Counted from the stretch's first letter, positions 1 through 7,413 are shown. The stretch: 16,552 nt of DNA from CAYGZA01 sp964354135 (GCA_964354135.1 CAYGZA010000128.1:1-16552), one strand, 5' to 3'. Numbers and translations: made by a program. The notes: generated from the sequence alone by a model not told the origin.

Positions 1-321
1 AAGCACGGGCCGATCGCCCTGGTCGACAAGCACACGCCCAGCGTGTTCCTCATGCCCCACGGGCCGGTCTACGACAAAGTGATGGCGAACGTCCAGGAGA
101 TCAAGGCCCGCAGCGGGCCGGTCATCGCCGTGGTCTGCGAAGGGGACACCGCCGTGGCCGACCTGGCCGACGACGTGATCGAGATCCCCTTCGTCGAGGA
201 CTTCCTGCAGCCGGTGGTCTCGATCGTTCCGCTGCAGCTTCTGGCCTACCACATTGCCCTGACTCGCGGGTGCGACGTGGACAAGCCCCGCAACCTCGCC
301 AAGAGCGTGACGGTGGAGTAA
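1..321 (+). CDS. glmS: Glutamine-fructose-6-phosphate aminotransferase (isomerizing), C-terminal end, partial
   Basis: This is the last 106 codons of a gene that enters from the left edge. Frame 1 is open from base 1 to a TAA at 319-321. The translation carries the C-terminal SIS (sugar isomerase) half of GlmS: a stretch reading LMPHGPVYDKVMANVQEIKA, then a short beta strand (VIAVVCEG), and the very characteristic terminus DVDKPRNLAKSVTVE, which is nearly invariant in GlmS. The C-terminal tail of this family closes over the fructose-6-phosphate site. The enzyme makes glucosamine-6-phosphate in the cytoplasm for UDP-GlcNAc, peptidoglycan and LPS synthesis. The N-terminal glutaminase domain and the start lie outside the window. 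The sequence shows only the tail, but the match is specific. Confidence 0.95.
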   Translation, partial: KHGPIALVDKHTPSVFLMPHGPVYDKVMANVQEIKARSGPVIAVVCEGDTAVADLADDVIEIPFVEDFLQPVVSIVPLQLLAYHIALTRGCDVDKPRNLAKSVTVE

Positions 322-430
322 TTCGGAAGTCGGAAGGCGGAACTCGGAACGCCGCAGGGCAGTTCGACGAGGGGCCGTACTTGCCAGCCGCCGCCGGATC
401 GTCATAATAGGGGGGCAGAGGCCCGGTAGC

Positions 431-838
431 ATGGCGATTACCTGTCCGCGCTGCGGCGCGGGGTTTGACGTCACCTTGTTCCAGTTCGGACACGGCGTCC
501 GATGCGATTGCGGGGCCTGGGTACACCTGGACGCCGGCCATCTCGTCCTGGGCCCGGCCCGGGGAAAGGAGCGTGCTCCCATGGCGGAGGAAGAAATCGG
601 CAAGATCAGCCACTACTTCAGCAAGGCCGGAGTGGCCGCTATCGAGATCACCCGGGGGTGCCTCGCGGTGGGCGACACCATCCACGTCAAGGGCCACACC
701 AGCGATTTCACCCAGAAGGTCGATTCGATCCAGATCGACAAGCAACCGGTGGACAAGGCCGTCCCCGGGCAGTCGGTGGGGATCAAGGTGGCCGGGCACG
801 CCCGGGAGCACGACGTGGTCTTCAAGGTCACCGAGTGA
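431..838 (+). CDS. Zinc-ribbon / EF-Tu domain 2-like small protein (translation elongation factor-like)
   Basis: This is a 135-residue protein with two parts. Residues 1-30 form a compact zinc ribbon with Cys at 5, 8, 25 and 27 (CPRC and CDC pairs). Residues 51-135 form a beta-barrel like domain 2 of EF-Tu, with the motif GDTIHVKGHTSDFTQKVDSI and then PGQSVGIKV. Stand-alone barrels of about 85 residues of this kind are known as translation elongation factor-like proteins of unknown role; no G domain is present. ATG 431 has a weak purine-rich stretch upstream (GAGG at 418-421). An in-frame ATG at 581 lies 9 bases after a strong AAAGGAG, so the barrel alone may also be made (see findings). The gene follows glmS by 109 bases and is convergent with the gene ending at 862. 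Zinc binding and any RNA or ribosome role are inference. Confidence 0.75.
   Translation: MAITCPRCGAGFDVTLFQFGHGVRCDCGAWVHLDAGHLVLGPARGKERAPMAEEEIGKISHYFSKAGVAAIEITRGCLAVGDTIHVKGHTSDFTQKVDSIQIDKQPVDKAVPGQSVGIKVAGHAREHDVVFKVTE
565..583 (+). promoter_or_regulatory. Strong internal Shine-Dalgarno and ATG inside the zinc-ribbon gene
   Basis: AAAGGAG lies at 565-571, followed by a 9-base spacer and ATG at 581-583, in frame with the upstream zinc ribbon. The protein starting here (MAEEEIGKIS...) is 85 residues, which matches the usual length of the stand-alone EF-Tu-domain-2-like family. This is a better ribosome binding site than the one in front of ATG 431. Confidence 0.6.
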
Positions 839-861
839 CCGGCCGCGCGGGCTTTCCCGGC

Positions 862-2280
862 CTACTCGAAAAGGATGCAAAGCACGTCGAGAAGTTGGGC
901 GGCGCAGTCCGCGTTGCGGCTGCCGTCGGGGCGAGCGCTTGCCGCCCAAAGCGCCAGGGCGTAGGAGAGATACTGCTCGCGTGACTCGGAGAGCGCCGGC
1001 TCGTCCAATTCCTCGCGGAGTCCGGGCCAGAGCCGTCTAAGTTGGGCAACGGTTTCCTCGTCTCCGCCGACCGCGGCATGGACCAACTCATCCAAGTGCC
1101 GCAGCTTCTCCATGACTTCGGGGTTTCCGGGGGCAAGCTGTTGCGACGGCGGACGCGGTGCGCGTTCGGGGGCCGGGAGTGAGGATCCACCGCTTGGCCG
1201 CGGGCCGTGGGCTGCCGACAGCCGCCGCACTCTTGCGGGCGGCGCTAGCGGTTTGGCGCGCGGCTCCGAGCGCGGACCGGGGTTGGCGGGACGCGCCTGG
1301 CAGTCGTCCGCTTCTGCGGCCGCCGCGAGGTCACCGGAGGGCGATTCCTGCGCGGCCGCAGTCTCCGCGGCGTCGCTCTCGATATTGGTGGCCTCCAGTT
1401 GCTCCAGCATCTCCAGGCCGAAGACCTGCAAGTCCTCAGAGGAAAGCTCGTGACGGTTCCTGGCCAGGCGGGAGGCCAAGAAGGTGAGCCGGCCCGACCT
1501 GAGCACACGATGAATGAACCGGGGCCAGCTTTCGATCGGCGCGAATTCCGCCGGGGGCCGGCCGGAGAGATCGAGCACCGCCAGGTTGTAGAGACGCTCG
1601 ATCCGCCGCTGCTCGTTGTGGTCTCCGCAGAGGGCCACCACGCGGAACGGCCGCCGCGAAGAGAACCTCAGGCCCGTCGAAAACGAAAACTCCGTGCGGC
1701 ATGGCGGCGGCAGGCAGTTGATCAGGCCGGCGATCACGTGTTCGGACGGCAGACCGCCGGCAATGGCGATGGTCACCGAGTCTATCGCGGCCTGGACCAC
1801 GGTGGCCATCCATTCGGGGCCCGGGTTGCCGGCGAGCCGGGCCAATAGCTCGGTGTCCACCACCGCGGCGCGCCCCGGCACCAAGAGCGGCTCGAGGCGG
1901 CTGGGGATCTTCTCGCACACACGCAGGGCTCCGTTGGCGACCACCGCCTGGAGCAAGGCGAACGGGTTATTCGCGAATCGGGCCAAGACGGACGGCGGCA
2001 CAATGAGGCACTGGGTGTAGAGCCGCCAGCCGCCGCGATCGCTGTATTCCCGGCCGGCGGGCGTGGTGCGGCCCACGCAATAGGCCCCGCTGGGAAGCGG
2101 ATGGAAGTTCAAGCTCTGCACGTGCGGGGCCGGCTCCAAAAGCGCGTCGTGCGAAGGCCCCCACGCGGCCAACTCCCGCAGGTCGGCGTCGCACGCGGCG
2201 GGACTGGACGCCACCACGTGATACCCGCTGGCGCGGTCCGTCTCGGCCGACGTGAAGATGACTTGCTCGATCTGGTCCAT
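862..2280 (-). CDS. GAP1-N2-like GTPase-associated protein
   Basis: The protein is 472 residues from ATG 2280. Residues 1-110 (EQVIFTSAETDRASGYHVV, then WGPSHDALLE, SLNFHPLPSGAYCVGRT, and GGWRLYTQCLIVPP) resemble the GAP1-N2 domain of GTPase-associated protein 1. Residues 110-300 form the middle region, with ITIAIAGG-like and TEFSFSTGLRFSSRRPFRVV segments as in GAP1 middle domains. Residues 300-385 are a disordered Pro/Ala/Arg linker. Residues 388-472 form a helical tail. No Walker motifs and no membrane segment are seen. In known operons such proteins travel with a GTPase, and here the GTPase gene lies directly upstream, separated by 182 bases that hold a dispersed repeat. No Shine-Dalgarno is visible before 2280. 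The frame stays open to 2508, but that extension is repeat-derived Arg/Pro-rich sequence and I reject it. The family call comes from memory of the domain pattern. The GTPase-regulating role is inferred. Confidence 0.7.
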   Translation of the reverse strand: MDQIEQVIFTSAETDRASGYHVVASSPAACDADLRELAAWGPSHDALLEPAPHVQSLNFHPLPSGAYCVGRTTPAGREYSDRGGWRLYTQCLIVPPSVLARFANNPFALLQAVVANGALRVCEKIPSRLEPLLVPGRAAVVDTELLARLAGNPGPEWMATVVQAAIDSVTIAIAGGLPSEHVIAGLINCLPPPCRTEFSFSTGLRFSSRRPFRVVALCGDHNEQRRIERLYNLAVLDLSGRPPAEFAPIESWPRFIHRVLRSGRLTFLASRLARNRHELSSEDLQVFGLEMLEQLEATNIESDAAETAAAQESPSGDLAAAAEADDCQARPANPGPRSEPRAKPLAPPARVRRLSAAHGPRPSGGSSLPAPERAPRPPSQQLAPGNPEVMEKLRHLDELVHAAVGGDEETVAQLRRLWPGLREELDEPALSESREQYLSYALALWAASARPDGSRNADCAAQLLDVLCILFE

Positions 2281-2355
2281 GGGGCGTTTGTTCCGGCGGC
2301 CTTGGGAGAAGAGAACTCGCTGCGGGGAGGAGACCCGATGACGTTGCGTGACTAA

Positions 2356-2439
2356 GGGAGGGTGAGGCTCCTGCCGGGCCACCCCTGGGGATGTCAAGCT
2401 CGCGTTTCTTGCCCGGCGCGGCGGGCGCCTCGCCCTCCC
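2356..2439. repeat. Dispersed palindromic repeat, diverged copy
   Basis: The left arm begins GGGAGGGTGAGGCTCCTGCC at 2356 and the right arm ends GGCGCCTCGCCCTCCC at 2439; together they form an imperfect inverted repeat around a loop of about 30 bases. It is the same family as the perfect copy at 13788-13871. It sits in the 182-base gap between the GTPase and GAP1 genes, so it interrupts an otherwise tight gene block. A strong RNA hairpin would form in the transcript. Confidence 0.8.
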
Positions 2440-2462
2440 GTGATCGTGAAACCCCGTCCAGC

Positions 2463-3392
2463 TCACCTGCGGCTGAATCGCCGTTTGTCCAGCTTCTCCA
2501 GCAGCCACTGGAAGGGCTCGACGATCCCGAACGGCTCAATCCGCAGCGGGACCCGGAGCCGGCCGTCGGCACGGGTCTCCCGCCAGGCGCAGGCCCCGGC
2601 CACGCCGGCCGCGAAGAGCCGGAAAACGTGGAATCGCTCCCGGCACAGCCGCCACAGCCGGCTGGCGTGCGCCTGGGCGAACCCGGCGGGATCGGCCACG
2701 CACTCCGAGCATTGATCCGCTTTGGTCAGGACGACCGCCACCGGGCGCCGCGACCACCCCGGCTGCGGGTCGTCGCTCAGCTCCGCCAGGTAGCTGGCCA
2801 GCTTCATGGCCAGGTACTCCTGCTCCTGCGCCCCTTCCGCCAGCTTGATCACGTCGACCAGCAACAGCGCGCCCATGCACTTCTTGAGATAGGAGCCGAT
2901 GATGTGGAAGCTGTGCGGGTGGTTGACTTCTTCAAGGACGGCCTCGCCCGCCATGTCGGGCACGATCAACTCCATCGGGGGCGGCTGCTTCGGGTTGCGG
3001 ATCTGGCAGTGGACCCAGTTCCAGCGGTCGGGCTCATTGGGGGTTTTCCTGGGGAACTCGCCGCGGGCCAGCGAGGCCATGGTCGTCTGCTGGAGGGTGA
3101 TGGAGAACGCCCCGCGGGCCAAGAGCTGCATCGGGTCCGGCTGCCGGGAGAGCATGTCCATCAGCATCCCCAGGTAGACGGTTTTGCCCACGGCGCTGGC
3201 CCCCATCGCCGCGATCATCTGGGGCTGGGCCTTCTGGCTGGCCGCCTGATGGGCCAGGGCCATCGGGGCCGCGCAGTGGCGGCAGAACTCGGCGTCGAAG
3301 GTGTTCGCCTCTTCGCAGATGTAACAGGGAATCGGTACGATGTACCGCGCGAGCCGGTAGGATTCCAGCGGAACGATCATATCCCGCGTCAT
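2463..3392 (-). CDS. Zinc-ribbon GTPase of the double-GTPase-like (DO-GTPase2) type
   Basis: The protein has 309 residues. An N-terminal zinc ribbon has Cys 23, 26, 37 and 40 (CYIC, CRHC). It is followed by a P-loop NTPase: Walker A GASAVGKT at 64-71, Walker B/G3 as VPDMAGE with Asp 146 and Gly 149, and the guanine-specificity motif TKAD at 223-226 preceded by the strand VAVVL. The TKAD motif points to a GTPase and not a general ATPase. The ribbon followed by P-loop order fits the zinc-ribbon DO-GTPase2 family that accompanies GAP1 proteins. ATG 3392 overlaps the stop of the upstream FGE-fold gene as ATGA, and AGGAGG lies 7 bases upstream, so the two are translationally coupled; a second ATG at codon 5 is possible. 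The reading frame is open well upstream of 3392, but that part lies over the FGE gene and is a shadow. The substrate or switch partner is unknown. Confidence 0.8.
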   Translation of the reverse strand: MTRDMIVPLESYRLARYIVPIPCYICEEANTFDAEFCRHCAAPMALAHQAASQKAQPQMIAAMGASAVGKTVYLGMLMDMLSRQPDPMQLLARGAFSITLQQTTMASLARGEFPRKTPNEPDRWNWVHCQIRNPKQPPPMELIVPDMAGEAVLEEVNHPHSFHIIGSYLKKCMGALLLVDVIKLAEGAQEQEYLAMKLASYLAELSDDPQPGWSRRPVAVVLTKADQCSECVADPAGFAQAHASRLWRLCRERFHVFRLFAAGVAGACAWRETRADGRLRVPLRIEPFGIVEPFQWLLEKLDKRRFSRR

Positions 3393-4627
3393 GCCGGCAC
3401 CTCCTGCTCGGTGCGAGTCTCTTGTTCGGCGGTCGCCGAAGCGTTTTCGTGGGAGCGGCTCAGGGCGAGATCGCACACCCCCACCGCGCAGCGGAAGCCG
3501 ATGTTGTGTTTTCGGGCGGTTGCCTCGTCGCCGCTCTGGAACTGGCAGGTCGCCTGGGAGTCGAAATACGTGTCGAATGCCCCGCCGCGGATGCTCTTCA
3601 TCGGCGTCTCGAAGACCCACTGCTCGTCCGCGGTATCGCCCGGAGCGAAATTGCCCCGCATCCATTCCCAAACGTTGCCGATTAGTTGATACACGCCGCC
3701 CACGCTGATGCCGTCCGGATAGTCGGTCACCGGGACGGTGCCCTTCATCCCGGAGCCCCAGAGGTTGGCCCGGGCGCGGTCCATCGTGTTGCCCCAGGGA
3801 TAGCGGCGCTGCACCCGGCTCGTGGGAGAGACAGAGACCGGCCAACTGCCGGCCTTGACCCATTCGGCGTCGGTGGACAGCCGCTTCCCCACCCATCGGG
3901 CAAAGGCGGCGGCCTCATGCCAGCTCACGCCGACCACCGGGTGGTCGGCCTTATCGGCTTCGTAGCAGCCGCCTTTCCAGAAGCGTGGGCCGGGAAAACC
4001 CGTCCGATCGACGAAGTCGAGCACCGCCGGCAGGATCGCCGGATCCCATAGCGATGCCTGCTGATACCCGCCGGCCGCCACAAACTCGCAGAACTGCCGG
4101 TTGGTGACCGGATAGCGGTCCAGAAAGAAGGGCTCCACCCGGACCACCCGGCCTTGGCACGCTGCAATCTCCTCGGCATCGAGCCGGCCGTAGTCGTCGG
4201 CCTCGTCGATCTGGCCCAAGACCACCTCGCCTTCGGGAACCAGGGCCATTTCCTCAGCCAGGGCCTCCAGGGCCCGGCGGAATTGCTCTTCGTTCAGGTT
4301 TCCCGCGATCTGCGGACGCAATAGGAGCGCGGACCGCCCCTGGGCCAACATGGTTTCCACCAGCGTGGCCGTGTCGCTGGGATCGACGGCGACGGGCCGG
4401 CCGGCCGGGACCGAGCTCAGGACATCGACGCTCGCAGCCGGGTTTGCAGGGGCCCCGCGCCATCGCTTCCGCCGCCCGCTTCCTTTCATCCGAGCGAACA
4501 CGTAGACCAGCCCCAAGGCCCCGCCGGCGCCCAACAGCGGCTGCGGGAGAACGCATCCGAGCACGATGTTGGCCAGTGCGACCAGTGCCGTCGCCGCAAG
4601 GACCGCGTTGCGTGTGTTGACTTGCAT
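3389..4627 (-). CDS. Membrane-anchored formylglycine-generating-enzyme (SUMF1/FGE) fold protein
   Basis: The protein has 412 residues. The N-terminus carries two close hydrophobic segments (about residues 8-26 and 31-46), then a basic stretch (KGSGRRKRWRG), then a linker. A short conserved helix pair at about 95-130 (LLLRPQIAGNLNEEQFRRAL) leads into the FGE-sulfatase domain at about 130-381. That domain shows PFFLDRYPVTNRQFCEFV (167-184), HPVVGVSWHEAAAFARWVGKR (229-249), RYPWGN (275-280), LIGNVWEW (315-322), RGGAF (347-351) and the closing GFRCA (377-381). True FGE has two copper-binding Cys after the RGG motif. Here the two equivalent positions appear to be Thr and Gln, so it is probably a binding or adaptor version. 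The gene follows the coiled-coil gene by 53 bases and overlaps the GTPase start. ATG 4627 has only a weak GAGAAG upstream. By the positive-inside rule the segment after residue 46 should face the cytoplasm. Confidence 0.85.
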   Translation of the reverse strand: MQVNTRNAVLAATALVALANIVLGCVLPQPLLGAGGALGLVYVFARMKGSGRRKRWRGAPANPAASVDVLSSVPAGRPVAVDPSDTATLVETMLAQGRSALLLRPQIAGNLNEEQFRRALEALAEEMALVPEGEVVLGQIDEADDYGRLDAEEIAACQGRVVRVEPFFLDRYPVTNRQFCEFVAAGGYQQASLWDPAILPAVLDFVDRTGFPGPRFWKGGCYEADKADHPVVGVSWHEAAAFARWVGKRLSTDAEWVKAGSWPVSVSPTSRVQRRYPWGNTMDRARANLWGSGMKGTVPVTDYPDGISVGGVYQLIGNVWEWMRGNFAPGDTADEQWVFETPMKSIRGGAFDTYFDSQATCQFQSGDEATARKHNIGFRCAVGVCDLALSRSHENASATAEQETRTEQEVPA

Positions 4628-4680
4628 ACCGCTTCTCGATTACACGGACCGATGTGTTTCAAGTGGGGCTGCCACACCGT

Positions 4681-5598
4681 TCAGCCGGCCACCGCTGCGA
4701 CCTTTCTCCTCCGGGCGAGATCCCGCTGTAGGATCTCGAACTGGGCCAACACGGAACCGAGCACCGGATCGCCGCTCGCGGCAGGCGCTGCCGCGGCGGG
4801 CGCCGCGGCAACGGGCTCCGCCAGGCGGTATTCCGCCGCCGTTTGCTGCGCGCTCTGCCGCTGCGACATGACTTCCAGCAGGCGGCGCATCCGTTTCAAT
4901 TCGTCGCTCCACTGGGACCGCTCTTCGGCCATCTGCCGCTGGTGCCCGGCAAGCATCTCCGACAACTCGGCGGCGCGGCTGCGGACCGCCTCGAGTTCCC
5001 GCTCCAACACCGCGCGCTCCTGCTCGATCGCCGCCCGCTCTTGTTCCATGCGGTGGAGCTCTTCCGCGAAGCGTTGGCTCGGTTCCGCGGCCGCGGCCCC
5101 GGACTCAACCTTGGTCCAGCGTTCCGCCAAGCCCAGGAGGGCTTCGCGGGCTTGGGTCAATTCGTTCTTGGCTTGGGCCCACTCGGCCGATCGGGCCTCG
5201 GCGTTGGCCACAACACCCTGGAGGGTGGCTCGCTGCTGCTCGAGTTCCGAGACAAGCTGCGCGACGAATTCGTCGCGGACGGGAGGGCGGTCGGCGGCCT
5301 GGGTGGCTTGCCCCGCGGCGTCCTGCACGGCCGCTTCCCGCTCGGCCCGCAGCTCTGCCCGCTGGCGCTCCAAGGCGGCGATCCGCTGCTGGAGGGCCTC
5401 TTCCGCCTTCCGGCCGTCGGCTTCCAGGGCCCCTTTGCGCCGCACCACCTCGCCGAGGAACCTCTCCATCTGGGCAAAGACGTCGCCGAGGAAACGCCCA
5501 AGCTCCTCCTGGCCGGCCACAATCTCGGCCAGGGAGGCGCAGACGCCGTTCCACGAGGCGACAGATGGAAATGCAGCGAGCGACACAGCGTTAGACAC
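4681..5598 (-). CDS. Long coiled-coil protein of the GTPase cassette
   Basis: The protein has 305 residues and starts at a GTG at 5598 with no clear Shine-Dalgarno upstream, so the start is uncertain. Residues 40-95 and 110-250 are rich in Glu, Gln, Arg and Ala in heptad-like order, giving two predicted coiled coils separated by a Pro-containing break near 103-107. Residues 262-276 are a Pro/Ala linker. The end is a short amphipathic motif DPVLGSVLAQFEILQRDLARRR (split here for reading: DPVLGSVLAQFEILQ, then RDLARRR) that looks like a conserved docking peptide. No signal peptide or membrane segment is seen. It is the first gene of the minus-strand block, 53 bases upstream of the FGE-fold gene. 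A scaffold role is inferred from position and composition. I do not recognise a named family. Confidence 0.75.
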   Translation of the reverse strand: MSNAVSLAAFPSVASWNGVCASLAEIVAGQEELGRFLGDVFAQMERFLGEVVRRKGALEADGRKAEEALQQRIAALERQRAELRAEREAAVQDAAGQATQAADRPPVRDEFVAQLVSELEQQRATLQGVVANAEARSAEWAQAKNELTQAREALLGLAERWTKVESGAAAAEPSQRFAEELHRMEQERAAIEQERAVLERELEAVRSRAAELSEMLAGHQRQMAEERSQWSDELKRMRRLLEVMSQRQSAQQTAAEYRLAEPVAAAPAAAAPAASGDPVLGSVLAQFEILQRDLARRRKVAAVAG

Positions 5599-5972
5599 CG
5601 CCGTTGCGAGGATTGAGAAACACGTTTTGCCCGGCGACCGATCGGGGCCGCCGGAAACCTTGGACCCGGGTCGATCGGCCCCCGGCCAGCCTGCCGAAAG
5701 CGATCATCCGGGCAGTCGACATGTCCTTGAGGCCCGTCAAAGCCCGCGCGGGACCAAAGCATCCAGCAAAACTCTACGTCGAATCCGGGGATCGGGCAAA
5801 CTCGTGGTCCGGCACCCGACGAGAACGGAGATCGAGCCGGTCGAGGGTGTTGCGTGCGGGAAACCTGTTGCCGATGGACAACGTCGCCAAACCTTGCCCG
5901 CAGCGATCCGAGGGCCCGGCTCGGAGGGGTGGGGGGACGGGTCCCCTCGGCTGCCCCAAACTGCGCCTGCCG
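5599..5972. other. Intergenic gap upstream of the coiled-coil gene
   Basis: About 370 bases between the coiled-coil start and the glycosyltransferase stop. No ORF looks like a protein; those present translate to Arg/Pro-rich shadow sequence. A short self-complementary segment (GGGGACGGGTCCCC, 5933-5946) is present. The promoter of the cassette must lie here, but I see no convincing sigma70 box pair. Confidence 0.5.
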
Positions 5973-6014
5973 GCGTGAGGCTTGACGGCTCCCGCAGAAG
6001 CCGCCTCTTCACGC
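5973..6014 (-). terminator. Possible stem-loop at the end of the glycosyltransferase gene
   Basis: An outer pair GCGTGA (5973-5978) with TCACGC (6009-6014) encloses an inner pair CGGCT (5986-5990) with AGCCG (5999-6003) and an 8-base loop. It straddles the stop codon at 6009-6011 on the minus strand. There is no run of T after it, so intrinsic termination is doubtful. Confidence 0.25.
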
Positions 6015-7334
6015 GGCCTTGGCCCAGTCCGAAGGGAGACTGCCGACGGCAGGCTCGGCCGTTTCGCCCGAGGGATGGCTTTCCGGCGACTCGGCCAGAT
6101 GGAGGACGGGCGCGGCGTCCAGACGCTCGATGGAAGCAACTTGGCCGTCCCGGTGCAACCGATAACGAATGCTCCGCCAAGTGACCTGCCGGCCGAATAC
6201 GGAGCCGAGCAATTCGATCCAGTTGACCAAAGTAACGAGCGGTCCCATCCAGACCTCAAAGCGGCGTGCCCTGCGGAGCGGGCCGCGAAGGTGGGGGAAA
6301 TACACCCGCACCAAGTCCTGGCGAAACCACCCGGCGACCACGTTCAGCCCGTAGAGCGCGGCACAAACGCCCGCGGGAAGCCATGCCCAGCGGCTTCCCG
6401 TGGCGAGGCACCAGCCGAGCATGCCCAGACTTCCCAGAAGCGGCAAGCCGGCCAGCGTCGTCAGCACTAGCGCCAAGGCCCACCAGCCGGGCAGATAAAA
6501 GCGTCCCATGAGATACTGCCGGCGGACGAACCAGAACATTTCGGAGAGGCTGGTTTCCAGCGGCGAGACGACCATGCACGCCGGCTCGAAAAGCACGCGG
6601 AGCCTTGCCCGGCGCAAGAGCCTCGCCACGACCAGGTCGTCGCTGACGGTCCCCTCCCACGCCTCGCGCAAGCCGAGGGCCTCAAACATCTCCCGCCGGA
6701 TCGCCCACGAGCCGCCCCACACGACGGTCGGCGAGTGGGAACCGAATAGGACGGCCACAAACGAATTGACGCTAGAGAGCAGGTGGTTGGCCAGCGACGG
6801 CCGCCCCGGCACGAACCACCGATAGCCGGTGGCGGCGCCGGCCTCGGGGTGGTCCAGCCGGTCCACCAAAGCCCGCAACCATTGGCGACGCAAGCGGGCG
6901 TCCGAATCGACAAACGCCAAGTAGCGCACCTCTGCCGGAAGATCGGCTGTTGCCACGCGCAGGTTGTGGACCTTCTGGCCGCTCCGTTCCGCCGGCCCGG
7001 CCACGATCACTTGGGCGTCGACCGTCGGGTGGGCCGCGATCAATCGGCGGATCACGGCGAAAACCGGGTCTTCGGTGCTCTCCACGACGAAGCGAAGCTC
7101 GTACTCGTCGTAGTCCTGCCGGAACAAAGAGCGAAGGTTCTCCTCCAGACCCACGTCCCAGCCTCGGCAGGGAGCGATAACGACGGCCCGGCCCGTCGGC
7201 CGCCGTTGATCGAGCCTGCTTAGCCGGCTCCGCGCAAAACGGCGGTGCTCCCACGTTTGCACGGCGACCAACACCGCCTGCACGACCGCCAGACCGCTCA
7301 GGAGCAAGTACGTAAGAAGCAAGAAAGTTGCCAT
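6009..7334 (-). CDS. Membrane glycosyltransferase family 2 protein (ceramide glucosyltransferase/HpnI-like)
   Basis: The protein has 441 residues from ATG 7334. An N-terminal membrane helix covers residues 1-26. The GT-A domain follows: the opening strand VVIAPCRGWD (51-60), ENLRSLFRQDYDEYELRFVVES (65-86), the metal/nucleotide DSD motif at 143-145 (LAFVDSDARL), the general-base region EGTVSDDLVVA with Asp 232-233, and a RRQYLMGRF segment (271-279) in the place of the QxxRW motif. Several C-terminal membrane helices follow (about 283-310, 317-336, 361-380). This order matches the GT21-like, HpnI-type transferases that add a sugar to a lipid acceptor on the cytoplasmic face of the membrane. The frame is open up to a TTG at 7520, but a promoter lies inside that stretch and the first hydrophobic helix begins at 7334, so I choose the shorter start. 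The donor and acceptor cannot be read from the sequence. Confidence 0.85.
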   Translation of the reverse strand: MATFLLLTYLLLSGLAVVQAVLVAVQTWEHRRFARSRLSRLDQRRPTGRAVVIAPCRGWDVGLEENLRSLFRQDYDEYELRFVVESTEDPVFAVIRRLIAAHPTVDAQVIVAGPAERSGQKVHNLRVATADLPAEVRYLAFVDSDARLRRQWLRALVDRLDHPEAGAATGYRWFVPGRPSLANHLLSSVNSFVAVLFGSHSPTVVWGGSWAIRREMFEALGLREAWEGTVSDDLVVARLLRRARLRVLFEPACMVVSPLETSLSEMFWFVRRQYLMGRFYLPGWWALALVLTTLAGLPLLGSLGMLGWCLATGSRWAWLPAGVCAALYGLNVVAGWFRQDLVRVYFPHLRGPLRRARRFEVWMGPLVTLVNWIELLGSVFGRQVTWRSIRYRLHRDGQVASIERLDAAPVLHLAESPESHPSGETAEPAVGSLPSDWAKAA

Positions 7335-7413
7335 GCTGACGCCGGCTATAGGCTTGGTGGTCAGTCGCCAGTACCAGAGACAAAGGGATCCCACGGCCCC
7401 CAAGCGACGGCGA

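Noticed and set aside
839..861. Bidirectional terminator between the convergent genes ending at 838 and 862
   Set aside because: Only short GC-rich complementarity is visible and no T run follows on either strand.
122..949. Minus-strand open frame of 275 codons opposite glmS and the zinc-ribbon gene
   Set aside because: It crosses two well supported plus-strand genes and is Arg/Pro-rich without motifs.
2281..2508. N-terminal extension of the GAP1-like gene to 2508
   Set aside because: The extension runs through the dispersed repeat and the end of the GTPase gene and is Arg/Pro-rich; the GAP1-type domain starts directly after ATG 2280.
2391..3689. Plus-strand open frame of 432 codons opposite the GTPase
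   Set aside because: No recognisable motif, and the minus strand has a complete set of GTPase motifs and zinc-ribbon cysteines.
4622..6184. Plus-strand open frame of 520 codons
   Set aside because: Ser/Arg/Ala-rich shadow of the coiled-coil gene that also runs through a non-coding gap.
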